The notes beneath the pieces were generated by a model. The model did not search any database, was not told the origin of the DNA, and saw only the letters and a program-made list of their open reading frames with translations. Shown in pieces: positions 1-8,561 of a stretch of DNA of 64,000 bases (position 1 is the first letter of the stretch; every line of letters starts with the position of its first letter). The stretch is from Rhodopseudomonas boonkerdii. Its GTDB lineage: Bacteria; Pseudomonadota; Alphaproteobacteria; Rhizobiales; Xanthobacteraceae. The stretch is taken from NCBI RefSeq assembly GCF_021184025.1, contig NZ_CP036537.1:4898001-4962000 (forward strand). The letters run 5' to 3'. Position numbers and translations under genes: made by a program.

Positions 1-101
1 ACCTCGATGGCAGCGAAGCGGCCATCCCTGATGCCGATATCGAACGAACCGCCGGGCCGGTCCGCGATACGGGCATTGCGTAGAACTAGGTCGAACGTCA
101 T
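1..101 (-). CDS. Amidohydrolase family protein, N-terminal fragment
   Basis: Only the first 33 codons are in the window; the rest lies beyond the left edge. The visible start reads MTFDLVLRNARIADRPGG followed by FDIGIRDGRFAAIE. This is the opening beta-sandwich strand pattern of cytosine-deaminase-like and other metal-dependent amidohydrolases, in which the N-terminus precedes the HxH metal motif. The ATG at 99-101 has an AGGAG ribosome-binding site a few bases upstream on the minus strand. Substrate cannot be judged because the metal-binding and catalytic residues are not in view; cyclic amidines, dihydropyrimidines or N-acyl amino acids are all possible. The 263 bases before the next gene show no other feature I can name. 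Confidence 0.6.
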   Translation of the reverse strand, partial: MTFDLVLRNARIADRPGGSFDIGIRDGRFAAIE

Positions 102-364
102 AGGGGCTCCTGAAGGCATCGCGCAGTCGGCCGTTCTTATAGCCAGACCAGCCAAACCGGAAGCAAGACGTGCGCCAGTACGTATGCGATTATTCATCGC
201 CACAATGCATTGAAAATAAAAGGAATATCTCCGACCTCACCCTTGCGGATCGCCCAATTTTCAGGCCTTCGAGCAAAAAAGTGCATACAATTTAGGATGC
301 CTTGTGAATGCAATTCCGGAGACTCCCTGTTAGAATGGAGCATCACCTCATCCAGGAGCCCCCG

Positions 365-793
365 ATGTCACAAACATCTGCACTCGCGCCCCTCGCCGAC
401 GATACGGCCGATGCCGCCTCGCTCGTCGAACGCTTTCTTGTGGCATCGATGATCCCCGATCCGGAGACCGCCGGAACGTTGATGTCGGCCGATGTGGACA
501 TCACCTTCACCGGCGGGCGCAAGTTCAAGCATCCGCGCGATGCCACCGCCTTCAATGCGATGCGCTACAAATGGGTGAAGAAGAAGATGGAGCGCACGGA
601 TGTCGCACCCGGAGATGGCGAGACGGTCGTCTACAATACCGGCACGCTCTATGGCGAGTGGCACGACGGCACCACGTTCGAAGGCAATCGCTACGTCGAT
701 CGCTTCGTGGTCCGCCGCGGCAAGATCGTGAAGATGGATGTCTGGAACGACAGCGCCGAACGCATTCTCGTTCGCATGGATATCGAGGCTTGA
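365..793 (+). CDS. SnoaL-like / NTF2-fold protein
   Basis: A 142-residue protein with the size and layout of the NTF2/SnoaL fold: an N-terminal helix (VERFLVASMIPDPETAG), a first strand with DVDITFTGG, and C-terminal sheet strands such as YVDRFVVRRGKIVKMDVWND. Proteins of this fold bind small hydrophobic ligands and act as isomerases, dehydratases or limonene-epoxide-type hydrolases, or lack catalysis. No substrate can be assigned. I chose the ATG at 365 because AGGAG at 354-358 lies at proper spacing; an in-frame ATG at 308 has no such site. It stands alone, converging on the TctC-type receptor gene, with a shared bidirectional terminator between. Confidence 0.75.
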   Translation: MSQTSALAPLADDTADAASLVERFLVASMIPDPETAGTLMSADVDITFTGGRKFKHPRDATAFNAMRYKWVKKKMERTDVAPGDGETVVYNTGTLYGEWHDGTTFEGNRYVDRFVVRRGKIVKMDVWNDSAERILVRMDIEA

Positions 794-804
794 TACAGGC
801 CTAT

Positions 805-840
805 GAAAGCCGGCGACGACCGCCGCCGGCTTTCTGCGTC
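805..840. terminator. Bidirectional rho-independent terminator
   Basis: An 11-bp perfect stem (GAAAGCCGGCG at 805-815 with its complement at 824-834) and an 8-base loop lie between two converging genes. The A-run on the left arm and T-run on the right arm let it work on both strands. It ends just at the stop codon of the minus-strand gene. Confidence 0.75.
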
Positions 841-1795
841 ACTTTTCCGTCTTGAGCAGCGCCATGTTGGCGGCGACTTCCTTCACGACGAGGTCGTCGA
901 TCGCTCTCGGCTCCATGGGCATCGGCACAACACCCATTTTCTTCAGCGCCGTCTGCATCTCCGGTTTGGCTAGCAATTTAGTGCTGACATCGTAGAGCTT
1001 GTTGACGATCTCGCGCGGCGTTTTCGACGACACAAATACACCGACCCAGGTATTGCTCACACCGTCCTTGAGACCAGCGTCGACCATCGAGGGTACGTCC
1101 GGTAGATCGGCACTACGCTCGGCAGTCGAGACAACCAGCGCCCGCACCTGCCCTTCGCGGATGAGCGGCAAGGCGGTGGCAGCCGGACAGAAATAGAAAT
1201 CGATGCGACCGCCGAGAATATCGGTGATGACTTCAGGCCCGCCGCGATAAGGTACATGCGTCGCCTCGAAGCCGCCAGCGCGGCGGAATTTCTCCGAGCT
1301 GATATGCACGGCACTGCCGACACCCACCGAGCCGAAATTGATCGACGAGCCCTTGGCGCGCGCATCCTTCAGGAAATCATCGACAGTCTTCCACGGACGA
1401 TCCTTCGGAATGATCATGATGTTCGGGACCGAGCCGATCATGACCACACCGGACAGATCTTTCGACGTGTCATAGGGCAGGTTTGCATTGATCGCCGGGG
1501 TGATGGTGAGTGCCGACGAATGCGCGATGATCGTGTAGCCATCGGGGTCCGACTTGGCGAGCGCAGCCGTGCCCACGGCTCCGCCACCGCCGACGCGATT
1601 TTCCACCACGATGGTCTGGCCAAGCTCAGGCCCCAGCCGCTCGAAGAACGTGCGTGGCATGACGTCCGTGGCACTGCCCGGACCAAACGGAATGATGGCC
1701 TTGATCAGCCGTGTCGGCCAGTTGGTCTCGGCCTGCACGGCGGTGCACAACAGCACGCCAGCAATAAAGCACGACCATCGCAGAAACTTATTCAT
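839..1795 (-). CDS. Tripartite tricarboxylate transporter (Bug/TctC) substrate-binding protein
   Basis: A 318-residue periplasmic receptor of the Bug family. The first 22 residues form a Sec signal peptide (hydrophobic core FIAGVLLCTAV, likely cut after QA before ETNW). The mature part starts with the family hallmark WPTRLIKAIIPFGPGSATD, and ENRVGGGGAVGTAALAKSDPDGYT is the classic ligand-clasp segment. Such proteins bind carboxylates and hand them to TctAB permeases. No tctA or tctB is near, so this is one of the orphan receptors typical of the family. The start at 1795 is preferred over the longer 1816 start because AGGAG lies 7-11 bases upstream and the signal peptide then begins normally. 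Confidence 0.88.
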   Translation of the reverse strand: MNKFLRWSCFIAGVLLCTAVQAETNWPTRLIKAIIPFGPGSATDVMPRTFFERLGPELGQTIVVENRVGGGGAVGTAALAKSDPDGYTIIAHSSALTITPAINANLPYDTSKDLSGVVMIGSVPNIMIIPKDRPWKTVDDFLKDARAKGSSINFGSVGVGSAVHISSEKFRRAGGFEATHVPYRGGPEVITDILGGRIDFYFCPAATALPLIREGQVRALVVSTAERSADLPDVPSMVDAGLKDGVSNTWVGVFVSSKTPREIVNKLYDVSTKLLAKPEMQTALKKMGVVPMPMEPRAIDDLVVKEVAANMALLKTEK

Positions 1796-1888
1796 TACTG
1801 TCTCCTGCTGCGCCACTCGATGGAATGGTCGCCTCCGCAGGACATTAAAGCAAGAACCGGACCGGACGATTTTCAGCAGGACTGTCTT

Positions 1889-3241
1889 CTAAAACGACGC
1901 GCCGGCGCGCCGCTTCTTTCCCGGCATCTGCTCCGACTCTGCCGGCACCGGGCCAATGCGCAGCGCCGTGATCCGGTTGCGTTCACGACGCAGCACGCGG
2001 AATCGGAAATTGTAGAACGTAAAACTCTGGCCCCGCTCGGGGATCGAGCGCGCTTCGTGGATGACAAGGCCCGCGACGGTGACGGCTTCATCATCCGGCA
2101 GATGCCAGTCCATCACACGGTTCAGATCGCGAATCGGCACCGAGCCATCCACCACCACTGAGCCGTCGGCCTGTGCCCGCACACCGGCGACCACAACGTC
2201 ATGCTCGTCGGAAATGTCGCCGACGATTTCCTCCAGCAAGTCCTCAAGCGTCACCATGCCTTCCACTTCGCCATATTCGTCGACGACGAGAGCGAAATGC
2301 GTTTTGCGGCGGCGAAATGCCTTGAGCTGATCGGAGAGTGGCCGCATTTCCGGCACGAACCATGGCGGCAGGGCGATGCTTGCGACGTCGATCTTCGACG
2401 TATCGCCATCGGCGGCGCGGATCGCGCGCAAGAGATCCTTCGCATGTAGCACGCCGACGATGTTCTCCGGTTTCTCGCGCCACAGCGGGATGCGGGTGTA
2501 CTCGGTGGACAGCACCTCGCGCACCAGTTCTTCCGAAGGAAGATCGGCATTCAGCGTGGTCATCGCCGTGCGGTGGACCATGACATCGGAAACGGCTAGA
2601 TCGCCGAAGCGGAACACATTCTGGATATACTCGGCCTCGCCGCTCTCGATGCCGCCATGCTCGGCCGATTGACCCACCAGCCCTTCGATCTCGACGCCGG
2701 TGAGAATCTCATGGGGCGACGCTTCCTTCACGCCGATCAGCGCCAGCACGCCGCGCGATGCGGCATTGAGCAACCAGTTCAGCGGGTAGAACAGCACATA
2801 GGACGCAAATAGCGGATAGGCGATCCATTGCGACACCGGCTCCGGCTGGCGGATCGCCAGCGTTTTCGGCACCTGCTCACCGACCACGATATGCAGCGAC
2901 GAGAAGACGAGGAAGCCAGTCAGGAACGACGTAAAGTGCAGCGCCGATTCCGACATACCAAGCGGATCGAGCAGTGGCTTCAGCAGTGCCGCCACCGTCG
3001 GCTCGCCCACCCAACCAAGGCCGAGCGAGGCCATGGTGATGCCGAGCTGGCAGCAGGCGAGATAAGGCTCGATATCCGCCATCATCCGTTGCAGCAAATG
3101 GGCGCCGAAACTGTTGCGTTCGGCCATCGCCTTGACGCGAAAGCCGCGGCTCTTCACAAGCGCGAATTCAGCCGCCACGTAGAAAGCGTTGGCCGCGAGG
3201 AGGAATGCGGCGAGCAGGATGTTGACGGCGATCGAACTCAT
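1889..3241 (-). CDS. CorC/HlyC-family membrane protein (CNNM + CBS pair + CorC domain)
   Basis: A 450-residue protein with the three-part CorC/YfjD layout. Residues 1 to about 190 form a CNNM (DUF21) membrane domain with helices such as AVNILLAAFLLAANAFYVAAEFALVK (given in parts) and the conserved VVGEQVPKTLAIR. Residues about 210-335 are paired CBS domains (DVMVHRTAM; IPLWREKPENIVGVLHAKDL; LVVDEYGEVEGMVTLEDLLE). The last 90 residues are the FAD-like CorC_HlyC transport-associated domain. Family members are linked to magnesium and cobalt export or haemolysin-like phenotypes; the ion here is not known. It is a monocistronic gene, separated from aroB by a palindromic repeat at about 3265-3347. 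Confidence 0.9.
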   Translation of the reverse strand: MSSIAVNILLAAFLLAANAFYVAAEFALVKSRGFRVKAMAERNSFGAHLLQRMMADIEPYLACCQLGITMASLGLGWVGEPTVAALLKPLLDPLGMSESALHFTSFLTGFLVFSSLHIVVGEQVPKTLAIRQPEPVSQWIAYPLFASYVLFYPLNWLLNAASRGVLALIGVKEASPHEILTGVEIEGLVGQSAEHGGIESGEAEYIQNVFRFGDLAVSDVMVHRTAMTTLNADLPSEELVREVLSTEYTRIPLWREKPENIVGVLHAKDLLRAIRAADGDTSKIDVASIALPPWFVPEMRPLSDQLKAFRRRKTHFALVVDEYGEVEGMVTLEDLLEEIVGDISDEHDVVVAGVRAQADGSVVVDGSVPIRDLNRVMDWHLPDDEAVTVAGLVIHEARSIPERGQSFTFYNFRFRVLRRERNRITALRIGPVPAESEQMPGKKRRAGASF

Positions 3242-3264
3242 GGAATTCCCGTGATCGGTACGCC

Positions 3265-3347
3265 GTCATTGCGAGAAGCGTAGCGACGAAGCAATCCCGT
3301 TCTCCCGTTCGTGGCTCTGGATTGCTTCGCTGCGCTCGCAATGACGC
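3265..3347. repeat. Palindromic intergenic repeat (GTCATTGCGAGAAGCG type)
   Basis: The left end reads CGTCATTGCGAGAAGCGTAG and the right end gives the complementary CTGCGCTCGCAATGACG. In between, GAAGCAATCC pairs with GGATTGCTTCG. The whole unit is an imperfect palindrome of about 80 bases between the downstream end of aroB and the CorC gene. This sequence type recurs in many proteobacterial genomes; only one copy is present here. Confidence 0.8.
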
Positions 3348-3357
3348 CGCTTGTGTT

Positions 3358-4500
3358 TCAGGCGGATAATTTCCGATGTAGGAAGTCACGCACCGTAGCA
3401 GGATCGACGTCATTCGCGATGACAGCCCGACCAATCGCTTCCAGCAAAATGAAGGTCAGCTTCCCGCGCTTCACCTTTTTGTCCTGCGCCATCAACGCCA
3501 TCAACCGATCCGCATCGGAGAGACCTTCCTGCTGGAAGCCCGCGATATCCTGCAAGCGCGTCGGCAATCCGGCAGTAGCGAGGTGACGTTCGACACGCGC
3601 AGCATCGTCTGCCGCAAGCATGCCTAGCTGCGCCGAAAGTTCGGCGGCCAGCACCATGCCGATGGAGACGCCTTCGCCGTGATAGAGACGATCGGAGAAG
3701 CCGGTAACCGCTTCCAGCGCGTGACCAAAAGTGTGCCCGAGATTGAGCAGCGCCCGCTCGCCATTCTCGCGCTCGTCGCGCGACACGACACCGGCCTTGG
3801 CGCGGCAAGACGTGGCGACGGCATGTTCGCGTGCCGAGCCACCGCGCATGATGTCAGCGTGATTGGTTTCGAGCCAAGCGAAGAAGGCGGCATCGCCGAG
3901 CACGCCATATTTGGCGACTTCGGCATAACCGGCACGAAACTGGCGCGGCGAAAGCGTGTCGAGCACGGCCGTGTCAGCAACGACCAGCACTGGCTGATGG
4001 AACGCTCCGATCAGGTTCTTGCCCTGCGGCGAATTGATGCCGGTCTTGCCGCCAACCGAGGAATCCACCTGCGCCAGCAGCGATGTCGGCACCTGCACGA
4101 AATCGACGCCACGGCGCAGGATCGACGCCGCGAAACCGGCGAGATCGCCGACCACGCCGCCGCCCAGCGCGATGACGAGATCGTTGCGCTCGATCTTTGC
4201 GGCAATCAGCGCTTCGGAAACGGTTTCGAGCCCGGCATAGCTCTTCGAGCCCTCGCCTTCCTCGACAGCAATGTGCGAGGTCGGGATGCCTGCTGCAGCC
4301 AGCGAATCTTCCGTCGCCTTGAGCCAATGCCTGGCCACCGTGCCGTCCGTGACGATCGCCGTACGCACGCCCGGCCGCAGCACCGCGATGCGCGCGCCGA
4401 GGGACGGCAGGATGTTGCGGCCGATGACGATGTCATAGGCGCGATCGCCTAACCCTACGTTGACCGTGATCGGATCGGAATGCTTCAAAGGTGCAGTCAT
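3358..4500 (-). CDS. aroB: 3-dehydroquinate synthase
   Basis: Second step of the shikimate pathway: closes DAHP to 3-dehydroquinate with NAD and a divalent metal in the cytoplasm. The 380-residue length is normal. The NAD-binding glycine loop appears as ALGGGVVGDLAGFAAS around residues 110-125, the phosphate and substrate loop as VDSSVGGKTGIN, and the metal ligands lie in AGYAEVAKYG (Glu) and LNLGHTFGHALE (two His). The start ATG overlaps the aroK stop codon (ATGA at 4497-4500), so the two are translationally coupled as in many alphaproteobacteria. Confidence 0.97.
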   Translation of the reverse strand: MTAPLKHSDPITVNVGLGDRAYDIVIGRNILPSLGARIAVLRPGVRTAIVTDGTVARHWLKATEDSLAAAGIPTSHIAVEEGEGSKSYAGLETVSEALIAAKIERNDLVIALGGGVVGDLAGFAASILRRGVDFVQVPTSLLAQVDSSVGGKTGINSPQGKNLIGAFHQPVLVVADTAVLDTLSPRQFRAGYAEVAKYGVLGDAAFFAWLETNHADIMRGGSAREHAVATSCRAKAGVVSRDERENGERALLNLGHTFGHALEAVTGFSDRLYHGEGVSIGMVLAAELSAQLGMLAADDAARVERHLATAGLPTRLQDIAGFQQEGLSDADRLMALMAQDKKVKRGKLTFILLEAIGRAVIANDVDPATVRDFLHRKLSA

Positions 4501-5138
4501 AAAATCGAACTCAGGGGATCGCCGGACGATGCCGGCAGGGCAGATGCCGCATGCGGGCGGAACAGGTGCTCATGCAGCGCCACGATCGCCTCATCGACGA
4601 TTTTCTCGTGCGGCACGTCGCGGGAATCGATGGTGATGTCGGTCTGCTCGTAGAACGGATGGCGCGCCTCGATCAGCCGTGCGATGGTGCCGGCCGGATC
4701 CGGTGTCTTCAGCAGCGGGCGATTTTCGCGTTTCTTGACCCGGCGCAGGATCACATCGGCGTCGGCCTTGAGCCATAGCGAGATCGCCTTGTCGCGGATT
4801 CTCTCGCGGGTCTCCGCACGCATGAAGGCACCGCCCCCGGTGGCCAGCAAAATCGGCCCGCCCTCGAGCAGGCGAGCGATCACCCGCGCCTCGCCATCGC
4901 GGAAATGCGGTTCGCCATGAACCTCGAAGATGTCCGGGATCGACATACCGGCCGCGGCCTCGATCTCGTGATCGGCATCGACAAAGGGCAACCGCAGCCT
5001 CATCGCCATGCGACGGCCGATGGTGGACTTCCCCGCGCCCATCATGCCAACCAGCACGACGGCGCGACGCCCCAGCGCCGCGACAATCGCAGCCTCCTGG
5101 GAAGTGTCGGCCAATGCTGGCAAAGCGGTCTCGGACAT
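4497..5138 (-). CDS. aroK: Shikimate kinase
   Basis: Phosphorylates shikimate at O3 using ATP. The P-loop is GMMGAGKSTIGRRMA near the N-terminus. Shikimate-binding motifs are FVDADHEIE (Asp) and LLATGGGAF, and the lid region holds the arginine-rich KKRENRPLL. At 213 residues it is slightly longer than the usual 170-200, with a short N-terminal tail and a low-complexity C-terminus (ASALPASSGDPLSSIL). The start is uncertain: ATG at 5138 is taken because the alternative TTG at 5171 has no ribosome-binding site. It is the first gene of the aroK-aroB operon and diverges from the small membrane protein and xerD. Confidence 0.95.
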   Translation of the reverse strand: MSETALPALADTSQEAAIVAALGRRAVVLVGMMGAGKSTIGRRMAMRLRLPFVDADHEIEAAAGMSIPDIFEVHGEPHFRDGEARVIARLLEGGPILLATGGGAFMRAETRERIRDKAISLWLKADADVILRRVKKRENRPLLKTPDPAGTIARLIEARHPFYEQTDITIDSRDVPHEKIVDEAIVALHEHLFRPHAASALPASSGDPLSSIL

Positions 5139-5311
5139 CAGAAAAACACTCGTAAAATCAGTGGGCGACAATGCATCGCAGCGGTTTGCCCCATTCCTGT
5201 CACCTATACTACCCCCGAAGGCAGCGTTGCCAGCACCTCGTGCAATCTGTATCCGGACATGGTCACCGCCACAGGCGGCCCGAATCGTCCTATCCGCCGA
5301 GTTCCAGATCC

Positions 5312-5458
5312 ATGCCCAGCCTGTTCCGCTTCCTGACGGTCGTCGCGGTCGTTGGCGGTGTGATCTATGGCGCGATCTTCGCTTTGGCGAATTTCGTCAA
5401 TCCAAAGCCGCGGGAGATGACCGTTACCGTCCAGCCGGACAAATTTCTCAAGAAATAG
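5312..5458 (+). CDS. Small single-span membrane protein upstream of xerD
   Basis: A 48-residue protein, MPSLFRFLTVVAVVGGVIYG followed by AIFALANFVNPKPREMTVTV and a Lys-rich end. Residues 6-30 form one hydrophobic helix; the rest is a short polar tail. It ends 16 bases before xerD, in the same direction, and probably shares its transcript. I recall very similar short proteins before xerD in related genomes, often given misleading names in databases; there is no kinase or enzyme motif. Function unknown. Confidence 0.7.
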   Translation: MPSLFRFLTVVAVVGGVIYGAIFALANFVNPKPREMTVTVQPDKFLKK

Positions 5459-5474
5459 CCGCTAGGGTGTCCCC

Positions 5475-6431
5475 ATGAGCACCCCATCCGACGCCCGCCT
5501 TTCCGCCCTGTTCCTCGATATGCTCGCCGCCGAACAGGGCGCCGGCCAGAACACGCTCGACGCCTATCGCCGCGACCTCGAGGATTTTTCCACCTTCGCC
5601 GTCCGCGCCAAGGCCAGTTTCGGAACGGCCGACACCCAGCTCCTACGCGACTATCTCGAAGATCTCGACGATCGCGGCTTCAAATCGACCACCGTTGCGC
5701 GCCGACTGTCGGCGCTGCGCCACCTGTTTCGGTTCCTCCTGAGCGAGAACATCCGCACCGACGACCCGGCGGCGATCCTATCCGGCCCCAAGCGCGGTCG
5801 CAGCCTACCGAAAGTGCTGTCGATCGCGGATGTCGATCGCATGCTGATGCAGGCCCGCAGCATGGCCCGGAACGCGGAAATGACGCTCCCGCAGCGGCTG
5901 CGTCATGCGCGGCTGTATTGCCTGCTCGAAGTCCTTTACGCCACCGGACTTCGCGTGTCCGAACTCGTTTCGCTCCCCGTTACCGCCGCCCGCCGCGATG
6001 CGCGCATGATTGTCGTGCGCGGCAAGGGCAACAAGGAACGCATGGTGCCATTGAACGAGACGGCCAAGACGGCGATGGCGGACTATCTCGTCGTGATGGC
6101 GGAGGCGCAGAAAACCCAGCCGAAGAAGAGCGCCCCATCGAAATGGCTATTCCCGTCGTTCGGCGAAAGCGGCCATCTCACCCGCCAGCACTTCGCGCGT
6201 GATCTGAAGGACCTCGCCAGCGCGGTCGGCATCGCGCCGCGCCTGGTATCGCCGCATGTGCTACGCCACGCCTTTGCCAGCCACCTGCTGCATAACGGCG
6301 CCGACCTGCGCATCGTGCAGACATTGCTAGGCCACACCGATATTTCGACGACGCAAATCTACACCCATGTGGTGGAAGAGCGGCTGAAAAGCTTGGTGCG
6401 GGACCTGCATCCGCTGGCGGAGACAAGCTGA
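5475..6431 (+). CDS. xerD: Site-specific tyrosine recombinase XerD
   Basis: Resolves chromosome dimers at dif together with XerC and FtsK. The 318-residue protein has the N-terminal SAM-like core-binding domain (about 1-100) and the C-terminal catalytic domain. The catalytic set is complete: Arg160 in ATGLRVSEL, Lys184 in VRGKGNKER, His261 and Arg264 in PHVLRHAFASHLL, His287 in LGHTDISTTQIYTHV, and the nucleophile Tyr296. It lies next to aroK-aroB and no mobile-element features flank it, which supports the housekeeping role rather than a phage or transposon integrase. Confidence 0.95.
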   Translation: MSTPSDARLSALFLDMLAAEQGAGQNTLDAYRRDLEDFSTFAVRAKASFGTADTQLLRDYLEDLDDRGFKSTTVARRLSALRHLFRFLLSENIRTDDPAAILSGPKRGRSLPKVLSIADVDRMLMQARSMARNAEMTLPQRLRHARLYCLLEVLYATGLRVSELVSLPVTAARRDARMIVVRGKGNKERMVPLNETAKTAMADYLVVMAEAQKTQPKKSAPSKWLFPSFGESGHLTRQHFARDLKDLASAVGIAPRLVSPHVLRHAFASHLLHNGADLRIVQTLLGHTDISTTQIYTHVVEERLKSLVRDLHPLAETS

Positions 6432-6500
6432 AACGCCGCGGCGGATTTCGGCTTCCGCCGTCGCTCTTCGAGCTTTGGCGAACAAGTCACCTCATCCGCC

Positions 6501-7250
6501 CTACGGCTCGGAGTCTCTCCGCATGCCCGAACTCGGCACCAGCACCGGTTGCAGCGCCGGAATGAGCTTGGCCCGTTCCCGTTTCGCGGGAATAGCACGA
6601 TAGACCTGCTTGCTGGCCTCGACGATGTGCAGACCGGCGAACGGCATCGACAATGCCGCGCCGACGCGTTCCCAAACCAGCGCCGAACGCAGGAACCAGC
6701 CCATGCCCACCGGCGGCATGAACAGCGCTTCGCTCCACGCCGTCGGCGTGAACCAGGTGCTGCGCAGAAGCTGGGTGATCTGCGAGCGCGAATACGGGCG
6801 GCCATGGCCGAATGGCGTCGAATCCGAGCGTGTCCACACGCCGCGGCGATTCGGGATCACCGCGATCATTTTCCCCGACGGGGCCAGAACACGCCAGACC
6901 TCGCGCAAAAGCCCTTCGGGATCGTCCGACATTTCCAGCGCATGGACGAGAATGATACGGTCCACTGCCGCATCCGGCAGCGGTAGCGACATCTCATCGA
7001 CCAGCGTCGCCAGCGCCGGCTTCGCCGTCGGCCATTTCAGCACGCCCTGCGCAGCCGGCATGAAGGCGATGCAGCGCTCGGCATTTTCGCGAAACAGGCC
7101 GAGATAGGGCGTGGGATAGCCGATCCCCAGCACCCGTTGACCTTCGGCATCGGGCCAATGCGCCTTGATGCCACGATTGATCAGGCGCCGTGCCACGATG
7201 CCGAGGCGGCGGGAATAGAAATCCCGGAGATCGATAACATCAATGGTCAT
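6501..7250 (-). CDS. Class I SAM-dependent methyltransferase
   Basis: A 249-residue protein. The SAM-binding Rossmann motif I is relaxed (VLGIGYPTPYLG), followed by the post-motif acidic strand, and VDRIILVHALEMSDDPEGLL matches the methyltransferase_11 motif II/III region. The C-terminal third contains two hydrophobic stretches (FMPPVGMGWFLRSALVWERV) that could sit at the membrane. The substrate is unknown. It is divergent from gloB with about 110 bases between, and this methyltransferase-gloB neighbourhood is, as I recall it, common in related genomes. A basic C-terminus (AIPAKRERAKLIPAL) is notable. Confidence 0.8.
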   Translation of the reverse strand: MTIDVIDLRDFYSRRLGIVARRLINRGIKAHWPDAEGQRVLGIGYPTPYLGLFRENAERCIAFMPAAQGVLKWPTAKPALATLVDEMSLPLPDAAVDRIILVHALEMSDDPEGLLREVWRVLAPSGKMIAVIPNRRGVWTRSDSTPFGHGRPYSRSQITQLLRSTWFTPTAWSEALFMPPVGMGWFLRSALVWERVGAALSMPFAGLHIVEASKQVYRAIPAKRERAKLIPALQPVLVPSSGMRRDSEP

Positions 7251-7363
7251 GCCAGTCTTCTACCATGCCGAATGCGGCGCATGCTCCTCCAATCGCGCAT
7301 TGCCCGGAAAGCGTTAACGCCATATGTCAGGAGGGCTGCGTCGTTCTGAATCACGGAGAAATC

Positions 7364-8131
7364 ATGGCCGCTGAAATTCGTGTGTTCCCCTGCCTGTCGG
7401 ACAATTTCGGCTATCTGATCCACGATCCCCAGAGTCTGAAGACCGCGGCCATCGACGCCCCGGAAGCCGCACCGATCATGAAGGTGCTGCAACGCGAAGG
7501 CTGGAAGCTGACCGATATCCTGGTCACCCATCACCATGCCGACCATGTAGGCGGCATCGGCGAGTTGAAGAAGACCTATGGCTGCAAGGTGACCGCGCCG
7601 CACGATCAGGGCACCGCCATTCCGCATGTGGATGTCCGCGTCGCAGAGGGTGACACCGTACAGGTCGGCGCGCTGATGGCCCGTGTGCTGGAGACACCCG
7701 GACATACGCTCGACCATATTTGCTACGTGTTCGACAGCGAACTCGCGCTGTTCTCGGCCGATACGCTGTTCTCGGGCGGCTGCGGCCGGGTGTTCGAAGG
7801 CACCTATCCGATGATGTGGCAGTCGCTGAAGAAGCTGCGCATGTTGCCCGACGATTACCGCGTCTATTGCGGACACGAATACACCGCCTCGAACATGAAA
7901 TTCTGTCTCGGTATCGATCCGAACAACGAAGCCCTGAAGAAGCGCGCAGAAGAAGTGACGCAGCTGCGCGCCGCCAACAAGCCGACGATTCCGGTGCTGC
8001 TCGGTCTCGAGAAAAAGACCAACGTCTTCCTGCGCGCCGACGATCCGGCCATCGCCGCCGCCGTCCGCCTGAAAGGCTTCAGCGAAGACGATGTGTTCGG
8101 CGAGCTGCGCGAGCGCAAGAACAAGTCGTGA
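7364..8131 (+). CDS. gloB: Hydroxyacylglutathione hydrolase (glyoxalase II)
   Basis: Hydrolyses S-lactoylglutathione to lactate and glutathione in methylglyoxal detoxification. The 255-residue protein carries the binuclear zinc motif THHHADHVGG, the further ligands in ETPGHTLDH and SADTLF, and the glyoxalase-II signature CGHEYTASN. The C-terminal domain has the glutathione-binding basic segment (NNEALKKRAEEV) typical of GloB. I took ATG 7364, preceded by GGAG; longer in-frame starts have none. It is followed by the DUF985 gene two bases after its stop. Confidence 0.95.
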   Translation: MAAEIRVFPCLSDNFGYLIHDPQSLKTAAIDAPEAAPIMKVLQREGWKLTDILVTHHHADHVGGIGELKKTYGCKVTAPHDQGTAIPHVDVRVAEGDTVQVGALMARVLETPGHTLDHICYVFDSELALFSADTLFSGGCGRVFEGTYPMMWQSLKKLRMLPDDYRVYCGHEYTASNMKFCLGIDPNNEALKKRAEEVTQLRAANKPTIPVLLGLEKKTNVFLRADDPAIAAAVRLKGFSEDDVFGELRERKNKS

Positions 8132-8133
8132 GG

Positions 8134-8553
8134 ATGCCAACAGCGGCCGAGATCATCGCGGCACTCGGCCTGCAGCCGCATCCCGAAGGCGGGCACTATC
8201 GCGAAACGTTCCGCGACACTCACACGGATGCAAACGGCCGCGCCGCCTCGACGGCGATCTATTTCCTGCTGGCAGCGGGCGAACGCTCGCACTGGCACCG
8301 TATCGATGCCGTGGAGATCTGGCACTATTACGCTGGCGCACCCCTGCTGCTGGAAATCGCTGACGACAGCGGACAGAGAGCGATCACGCTCGGCCCGGAC
8401 CTCGCCGCCGGACAGCAGCCGCAAGGTCTCGTACTGCCGCACGCCTGGCAGGCCGCTTCCACGTTGGGAGAGTGGACACTGGTAGGCTGTACGGTCGCAC
8501 CCGGCTTCGATTTCGCGGCGTTTGAACTCGCACCAAAAGACTGGAAGCCGTAG
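8134..8553 (+). CDS. DUF985 cupin-fold protein
   Basis: A 139-residue protein with the DUF985 pattern: LGLQPHPEGGHYRETFRD at the N-terminus, STAIYFLLAAGERSHWHRID and EIWHYYAGAPLLLEI in the middle, and a closing WTLVGCTVAPGFDFAAFELA. The fold is a cupin-like beta barrel; conserved His residues in SHWHR and IWHYY could bind a metal. No reaction is established. The gene starts two bases after the gloB stop, so it is co-transcribed and probably translationally coupled. Confidence 0.85.
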   Translation: MPTAAEIIAALGLQPHPEGGHYRETFRDTHTDANGRAASTAIYFLLAAGERSHWHRIDAVEIWHYYAGAPLLLEIADDSGQRAITLGPDLAAGQQPQGLVLPHAWQAASTLGEWTLVGCTVAPGFDFAAFELAPKDWKP

Positions 8554-8561
8554 CCGTAGGG

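Noticed and set aside
1256..2161. A 301-codon plus-strand frame across the TctC and CorC genes
   Set aside because: Antisense to two well-supported genes, Arg/His-rich translation without motifs.
5475..6431. xerD as an integrase of a mobile island
   Set aside because: It lies beside aroK-aroB with no attachment-site repeats or phage genes, and the sequence fits housekeeping XerD.
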